Of a stretch of 33,166 nucleotides of DNA, positions 27,939-33,166 are shown one piece after another. Position numbers and translations under genes: made by a program. A model generated the notes under the pieces. It worked only from the letters and a program-made list of their open reading frames with translations, was not told where the DNA came from and searched no databases. The first letter of the stretch is position 1; each line of letters opens with the position of its first letter. This stretch comes from Chloroflexota bacterium (GTDB lineage Bacteria; Chloroflexota; Dehalococcoidia; Lucifugimonadales; G022566795), in NCBI GenBank assembly GCA_022566795.1, contig JADFIF010000015.1, positions 1 to 33,166 of the forward strand, in the 5' to 3' direction.

Positions 27939-28703
27939 ATGGCCATCGACTTCGAACGAGGCGACCCGAACGCACCCAAAGGGCACGCGCTGCTCTACTT
28001 CAGGAGCTCTTTGAACCCGGAAGAGATTCTGGGGACGTACGTCATCTGCTTCCCGATATCGTTCGACGTCGCGAAGTACGTCCCCCCCTTCTTGATGGGC
28101 CAGGTGAGCGGCATCGACCCCAAAGACCTGTCCGCACTCGCCTATCCGCCCGCTCCCGAGAAGCTTGATGGCCACTCAGCCCTGGTCAAGCTGGCCGCCT
28201 CCAGGGAAGATGACGTGCTCTTCTGTGGGACCCTTGACCCGTCCGACGTTCCCGCGGGAATGATGGCTGTGAATGACGCTGTGCGAGAGTACAACGAGAA
28301 GTACGGGAGCTTTGCTCTGTCGGCCGCCAGCGACGAAACACTGGTGGAGCCGGGGACGCCGGGATTCGCCGTCAACGAGGTGCTGTACGGGCTGATGAGC
28401 GACAACGACAAGCTAGGCGAGCTGACCAGACTGGTGGGCAGGCTAAGGTTTGCGGCTGAAGGGATGGAGGAGGGTCTGGTCGCTGAGACCGAGCGAGATA
28501 TCATGGCCCTGGCGCAGCATCTGCCTGAGAACCACCGGGTGCCGCGTCTCATCGAGGAAGCCAAGACGAAGGGCGAAGACGGCGCCAGGTTGGCGGACCT
28601 CTATCTGCAGCGCTGCTTCCATCTTACGCAAGAAGAGTACGTAAAGCTCGGGCAGGTGGAGGAGCAGATCAGCGACCTGGAGGCGCGGAACCCCTCTCCC
28701 TGA
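27939..28703 (+). CDS. Conserved-looking soluble protein of unknown function (C-terminal helical)
   Basis: 254-aa ORF with its own promoter; MAIDFERGDPNAPKGHALLYFRSSLNPEEILGTYVICFPISFDVAKYVPPFLMGQV... Confidence 0.75.
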   Translation: MAIDFERGDPNAPKGHALLYFRSSLNPEEILGTYVICFPISFDVAKYVPPFLMGQVSGIDPKDLSALAYPPAPEKLDGHSALVKLAASREDDVLFCGTLDPSDVPAGMMAVNDAVREYNEKYGSFALSAASDETLVEPGTPGFAVNEVLYGLMSDNDKLGELTRLVGRLRFAAEGMEEGLVAETERDIMALAQHLPENHRVPRLIEEAKTKGEDGARLADLYLQRCFHLTQEEYVKLGQVEEQISDLEARNPSP

Positions 28704-29022
28704 CGTCGTCACCGCGGGTCATCTCGCGCCACAGCACGACCCCAACGACAACGACTACGCCGAGAATCACCACCGGCTCTATCCATCGCTCGAACCACAG
28801 CAACCACGACGGTCCCCAGTTTCCGAAGGTCAGGGTTATCTCGCCCCAGGCTCGAATCCCGAGCCAGATCAGTAGGTATCCAGACTGACCCAGAACGACC
28901 AGGGTTACGGCCACAACCCGCAGGACCGTTCTAGCGTCCAGGGGTCTCCTCGTTCCGCGACTCCGCTCGTTCTGCATCGTAGGTTCGACCGCCATCGCCA
29001 TCCCGCACAACCTCAATTTCAA
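28669..29022 (-). CDS. Small membrane protein (two predicted TM helices)
   Basis: TVLRVVAVTLVVLGQSGYLLIWLGIRAW and IEPVVILGVVVVVGVVLW. Convergent, overlapping the previous gene by 35 nt. Confidence 0.5.
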   Translation of the reverse strand: MKLRLCGMAMAVEPTMQNERSRGTRRPLDARTVLRVVAVTLVVLGQSGYLLIWLGIRAWGEITLTFGNWGPSWLLWFERWIEPVVILGVVVVVGVVLWREMTRGDDVRERGSAPPGR

Positions 29023-29153
29023 ACTGGCAAGTACGAGGTTAGAGCGACGGGAAACCGACTGGTGGCGAATAGTCGCCAGCGAACGGCCAAGGAACAGATG
29101 AGGAGTGGTAAAGAACGTCGGCCCGGCGCGGAGAAGCGAGCGATCTGTCGCTG

Positions 29154-29450
29154 CTACGGCCCGTAGTAGCGACAGACGATGCAGCTCTCACGACAGCTTT
29201 CACAGCCGCAGTGGCCGCGCGGTGCGAAGACGGGATGCAGTATCTCGGCGACCACGTCGCACTTGGTCCCGCCCGAGACCTCAGCCTGGCGCAGTCGGTG
29301 AGAGATCTCTTGCCGCACCGCATCAAGCACAGTCGCTTTGATCGCGGCGTCTCCCTCGAGAATAAAACGTTTGGCGGCGTCGATCAGATCGTGGTCGGAC
29401 AACCTGGCAGCGCCTAGCTCCGAAGGTTTGTTGCTGTTCGGGCTGACCAT
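29154..29450 (-). CDS. Small protein with C-terminal Cys cluster
   Basis: ATG at 29450 with upstream AAGGGGG: MVSPNSNKPSELGAARLSDHDLIDAAKRFILEGD...HPVFAPRGHCGCESCRESCIVCRYYGP*; CxCx2Cx3Cx2C. Confidence 0.6.
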   Translation of the reverse strand: MVSPNSNKPSELGAARLSDHDLIDAAKRFILEGDAAIKATVLDAVRQEISHRLRQAEVSGGTKCDVVAEILHPVFAPRGHCGCESCRESCIVCRYYGP

Positions 29451-29800
29451 CGGATACCCCCTTGACCTCACCGTATACCCAGACACCGGCCAGTATCCGA
29501 TGGCCAGGTATGGTCCAGGGGCAAGACGGTAAAGCTTCGGGGCAAGAACGGAAGAGGACTGGCAAAACCAGGCAGCGCAGCAGCCGCCGCGCACTTCGAC
29601 GACCGGACCCATCGGGGCCACGCTGCCGCGAGCGGGGCGCCGCTCCGTCGGGCTCGCGTCCGGCGTTGATGGTCATACTCCCCATCCTTCATCAACCTGC
29701 TGGTGCTGTGTCTGGAATTATCCAGAGGCCGCTTTCATCCGCGACCCGTTTTGGGCAAGGGCGAGACCCATACCTGCAGACCGGAGACCAAACGACACGA

Positions 29801-29828
29801 TTGACATCGCTATATTTGCGGTGATAAG
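29801..29828 (+). promoter_or_regulatory. Candidate promoter for the SelW-like gene (TTGACA-N16-GATAAG)
   Basis: Perfect -35 TTGACA (29801-29806) and a partial -10, GATAAG (29823-29828), ~85 nt upstream of the ATG at 29913. Confidence 0.45.
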
Positions 29829-29912
29829 TTTTCCACATTACGAATCCCACCTTCCATAACTGGCGTCAGAGTCAGCATAAATTGGTGGGCAAAACTGCTC
29901 CAGGAGGGTTGA

Positions 29913-30197
29913 ATGGCCGACGAAGGAAAGTTTGAAATCGAGATCATCTACTGTGTGCCTTGAGCGCATTTCGGTACGGCGGCCTGGATGGCCTCCGAGT
30001 TCTTCGCGGAAGGCGGCAAGGACGTTGCGATCAGGCTGACGCCCGGCGTCGCTGGCATTCTGCAAGTGTTCGTCGATGGCGACAAGCTCTATGACAAGAA
30101 AGAAGAGGACGGACAGTTCCCGAATCTCCCTCGTGTGAAGCAGATGCGAGCTGTCATCAAGGACAGGCTTGGCGCGCTTGTGGCGGCTGACGACTAG
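29913..30197 (+). CDS. SelW-like Rdx-family selenoprotein with in-frame UGA (Sec at codon 17, TGA 29961-29963)
   Basis: AGGAGG SD (29902-29907), then ATG: MADEGKFEIEIIYCVP-U-AHFGTAAWMASEFFAEGGKDVAIRLTPGVAGILQVFVDGDKLYDKKEEDGQFPNLPRVKQMRAVIKDRLGALVAADD*. CxxU at the canonical Rdx CxxC/U site; PGVAGILQVFVDGDKLYDKK...GQFP matches the SelW/Rdx pattern. Confidence 0.93.
29977..29997 (+). promoter_or_regulatory. Candidate bacterial SECIS element
   Basis: CGG(C)GGCC-TGGAT-GGCC(T)CCG: 4 bp upper stem, 1x1 mismatch, 3 bp lower stem, apical loop UGGAU with G in the second position. The loop starts 21 nt after the TGA. Confidence 0.6.
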
Positions 30198-30222
30198 TTT
30201 GACCACATAGGTAGTCAATGGG

Positions 30223-30256
30223 GGCCTCGGTCACTCCGGCCGGGGCCTTTCTTTTT
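30223..30256 (+). terminator. Intrinsic terminator downstream of the SelW-like gene
   Basis: GGCCTCGG-TCACTCCGG-CCGGGGCC (8 bp, one G-U) followed by TTTCTTTTT. Confidence 0.85.
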
Positions 30257-30343
30257 GTCCGTCGCCGCCTTGACACGGGCCTTGCCGCGCATGACAATGG
30301 GGCTCGCCCCTCTGAACCCAACATAGGTGGAGGCAACCCAAAC

Positions 30344-32752
30344 ATGGCCAGCGCGCTGGACGGTATTACGGTTCTCGACCTAAGCGACGGCATGGCTGGG
30401 GCCCTCGCCGGCATGTTTCTGTGCGACAACGGCGCCCGCGTCATAAGGGTCGACACTCCCGGAACCGAGGAGCAGCGAAGCGACCCCGGCTACGCCGTCT
30501 GGGATCGAGGAAAGGACAGCGTCTACCTCGACCTGTACCAGGCATTTGGCGATGCGAATATGGTCCCGCGTGGAGTCGGCGACACGGCTGTGAACCGGCG
30601 CGCGCTAGCTCATTTCCATGAACTCGTCATCGGTAGCGACGTGTTGCTCGAAAGCTTGGCGCCCTCGTCTGCTTTCCAGACCTTTGTCAGCTATGATGCG
30701 CTCTCGTCCGCGAATCCCCGACTAGTGCACTGTTCAATCACTGCCTATGGCCCAGAAGGGCCGCTTAGAGATCAGCCCGCCGACGACGACCTTGTCATGG
30801 CCCGGGTTGGCATTCTCGCTACCCAGCCTTCCTCACGCCCAGGACCCATACACGTGATCCACCCGCTGCCGAGCGTCGGGGCGGGCATATTGGCCGCTCA
30901 AGGCATCACCGCGTCGTTGTACGCCAGAGAGAAGACGGGCAGCGGCCGGAAGGTCGACACCTCGCTGATGGCGGGTGCCTTGCTGTTTGCGCCAAAGGCG
31001 AATGGGGAGAGACTGAAGCAGCGCACACTTCAGAGGGCTACGGTCGGTGGCGGGCCGTTCTACAGCGCTTTCGAGTGCGCAGACGGCACCTGGGTACAGT
31101 TGGGCTGCGTCCACAATCGCTTCGTCGGGCTGGCCGCGTCGGTCATGGGCATTGAGGACGCCATGGCCGATCAGAGATTTGGCGACGGGCGCAATGTGCC
31201 TACCGAGGAGGCTCGCAGGGAGCTATATGGCATGGTCGGCGATGCGATAAAGACCAGGCCATACGAAGAGTGGGCCACGCTGTTCGAGGAAGCCGATGTG
31301 CCGTACGCCCAGGTCTGCACGACCCAAGAGGCTATGGACAATCCCCAGGTACGCGTGAACGACATGGTCATGCGAGGGGACGATCCGGCGTTTGGCGCCA
31401 TGTCGCATATGGGCCTGCCGATCAAGCTTACGGGTACGCCTGGCAAAGTAAGGGGCCCGCGCCCTGTTCCCGGACAGGGCACCGATACCGTGCTGTCGGG
31501 GCTGTCCGGAGCCAAACGTCAGGCGAGCGACGGGCCGGTGGCGCCCCGAGCGGACACCCTATCACAGCCTCTCGCGGGCGTGAGGGTGTTGGAGATAGCC
31601 AACGTGATAGCCGGTCCCACCGCCGGGAAGCTACTCGCCGACCTTGGCGCCGACGTGATCAAACTGGAACCTCCCGAAGGGGACATCTCCCGGCCCACCG
31701 CCCCTCCGTACTTTTACCTCCTCAACTCCAACAAGAGGTCGATATCGGTCAACGCTCGCACGGAAGAAGGAAGAGAGGTGGTGAAAAAGCTTGCCACCCA
31801 GGCGGACATCCTGGTGGCCAACATGCGCCCTGGGGCGACGGACCGGATTGGCATTGGCACCCAAGCGTTGGGCGGGCTGAACCCCTCTATCATCGAGGCC
31901 CACGTGACCGCGTTCGGCTGGACCGGCCCATACGCGCACCGGCCCGGCCTGGACCCATTGGCCCAGGCCCTCATCGGGTTGCAACGGGCCCAGGGTGGTC
32001 CGGAGAACCCGCCGGTCTTCCTCGGCCGGTTGGCGCCCAACGACTACGTTGCCGGCGCAATGGCTACGCTGGGCGCCATCATGGCGCTGTTCGCCAGAGA
32101 GCGCACAGGCGTGGCACAGCAGGTCCACACCAACCTCTTGAACGCGGGCATCGTGATCAGCTCCGGAGAGTTTATGAGGTTTCGGGGCAAGCCCCCGCGC
32201 CGCCTTGCCGACAAAGAACAGTACGGCCTCGGGGCACTCCACCGCCTCTACGAAACCGCCGACGGCTGGATTTATCTGGCGGCAGAAAGCGACCAATGTT
32301 GGGTTGGTCTCTGCAAGGCGCTGGACCGAGAGGACCTGGCGAGCGACCCGCGGTTTGCATCACCGAATGCTCGCGCCGAAAACGACCTGGCGCTGAGTCT
32401 CGAGCTGGCGCAAACGCTCTGCCGGCACCCGTCGGCGCACTGGCTGAGGATACTGGAGGACGCGAAAATCCCGTGTGCGCCCGTCGTCGAGGAGTACGAT
32501 GAGGGCTTCTTCTCCGATCCGCACGCTACAGCCAATGATATGGTCGTCGAGCATCATCACCCCAATATCGGGAGCTACGAACTCTCCCGAAATCTGATAA
32601 GACTGGCCGCCACCTCCAACGTAGACGCCCGCTCGACGCCACTGCTGGGCGAGCATACGGCCGAGGTGCTCGCCGAGGCGGGGTACCCCCCGGAAGACAT
32701 CGAGGCCCTCTACCGAAATGGCGTCGTCAAGACCGAAACGCCCGCGCCCTAG
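30344..32752 (+). CDS. CaiB/BaiF family CoA transferase, tandem two-domain protein
   Basis: Two homologous halves: LDGITVLDLSDGMAGALAGMFLCDNGARVIRVDTPG... and LAGVRVLEIANVIAGPTAGKLLADLGADVIKLEPPEGD... ATG at 30344 after GGTGGAGG. The track start at 30218 would overlap the terminator. Confidence 0.92.
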   Translation: MASALDGITVLDLSDGMAGALAGMFLCDNGARVIRVDTPGTEEQRSDPGYAVWDRGKDSVYLDLYQAFGDANMVPRGVGDTAVNRRALAHFHELVIGSDVLLESLAPSSAFQTFVSYDALSSANPRLVHCSITAYGPEGPLRDQPADDDLVMARVGILATQPSSRPGPIHVIHPLPSVGAGILAAQGITASLYAREKTGSGRKVDTSLMAGALLFAPKANGERLKQRTLQRATVGGGPFYSAFECADGTWVQLGCVHNRFVGLAASVMGIEDAMADQRFGDGRNVPTEEARRELYGMVGDAIKTRPYEEWATLFEEADVPYAQVCTTQEAMDNPQVRVNDMVMRGDDPAFGAMSHMGLPIKLTGTPGKVRGPRPVPGQGTDTVLSGLSGAKRQASDGPVAPRADTLSQPLAGVRVLEIANVIAGPTAGKLLADLGADVIKLEPPEGDISRPTAPPYFYLLNSNKRSISVNARTEEGREVVKKLATQADILVANMRPGATDRIGIGTQALGGLNPSIIEAHVTAFGWTGPYAHRPGLDPLAQALIGLQRAQGGPENPPVFLGRLAPNDYVAGAMATLGAIMALFARERTGVAQQVHTNLLNAGIVISSGEFMRFRGKPPRRLADKEQYGLGALHRLYETADGWIYLAAESDQCWVGLCKALDREDLASDPRFASPNARAENDLALSLELAQTLCRHPSAHWLRILEDAKIPCAPVVEEYDEGFFSDPHATANDMVVEHHHPNIGSYELSRNLIRLAATSNVDARSTPLLGEHTAEVLAEAGYPPEDIEALYRNGVVKTETPAP

Positions 32753-32899
32753 CCGAGATAGCGAGCATCTCAAGGGAGGCCGCCATGTCCTCGATTGCGA
32801 CTCTCCGCAGTTGACGATACGTGCCAGGACGTCCGCCCCACGACTTCGCAGCTGCGCGCCCATTCCTCAAGCTCGGCCGGCGGGGGCCACCCGAAGCGT

Positions 32900-33166
32900 C
32901 TACAGCCAACGACCGCCGCACTTTCGGCCCGGACTAGTACGCTCGAAGGTACTTTCGGACGGTGTGGCACTGTACGAAGGACAAGTGGACACAGTGGGCG
33001 CCGATGGCATGGGGAGCGCGAAAGCGACCCGAATCGTCCCATCTGCTGCGACGGTCACCTTCGTCTCCAATGACTCCAAGACGAACCTCTTGTCCTCGTC
33101 CGTGGCCTCGTCAAGACGGTGGCCAACGCGCTTGCAGAGAGCCTTGACCTGTTCCACGGTGGCAAA
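32900..33166 (-). CDS. Serine-type site-specific recombinase, C-terminal fragment (5' end beyond right window edge)
   Basis: FATVEQVKALCKRVGHRLDEATDEDKRFVLESLETKVTVAADGTIRVAFALP resembles the C-terminal region of large serine recombinases. Open to the window edge. Confidence 0.6.
   Translation of the reverse strand, partial: FATVEQVKALCKRVGHRLDEATDEDKRFVLESLETKVTVAADGTIRVAFALPMPSAPTVSTCPSYSATPSESTFERTSPGRKCGGRWL

Noticed and set aside
31270-32502. 410-aa plus-strand ORF overlapping the CaiB gene
   Set aside because: Out-of-frame shadow of the CaiB/BaiF coding sequence with Arg/Gly-rich composition.
1-33166. CRISPR array or rRNA operon
   Set aside because: No regularly spaced repeats and no rRNA-like stretches seen on either strand.

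Overview
A 33.2 kb GC-rich bacterial chromosomal window. The gene content (B12 uptake, F420/LLM oxidoreductase, CaiB-type CoA transferase, HyuA-HyuB fusion) looks like a Chloroflexota/SAR202-Dehalococcoidia type genome, but that taxonomy is inference. Most of the window is ordinary metabolic and housekeeping content: a cobalamin uptake/salvage locus (btuF-like, PP-loop ATPase, btuC-like, btuD-like, cobQ), plsY, a Gld-type ABC export cassette, groEL, an NHL-repeat protein, a receiver-only response regulator, two coiled-coil DivIVA-like proteins, an LLM oxidoreductase, a NUDT6-like Nudix protein, a HyuA/HyuB fusion, a HAD phosphatase, ribokinase, a GYD protein, pyrD, a tandem-domain CaiB/BaiF protein, and a serine-recombinase C-terminus cut by the right edge. 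The strongest hidden signal is at 29913-30197. It is a complete 94-codon SelW/Rdx-family gene whose redox motif is CVP-TGA (CxxU), so the codon track shows only the truncated 29988-30197 piece. A SECIS-like hairpin sits 21 nt after the TGA, and the gene has a near-consensus promoter, a Shine-Dalgarno site and an intrinsic terminator of its own. The second signal is a ~160 bp hairpin-rich MITE-like insertion at 10803-10980, with a 9-bp terminal inverted repeat and 8-bp flanking direct repeats, next to the Gld ATPase start codon.
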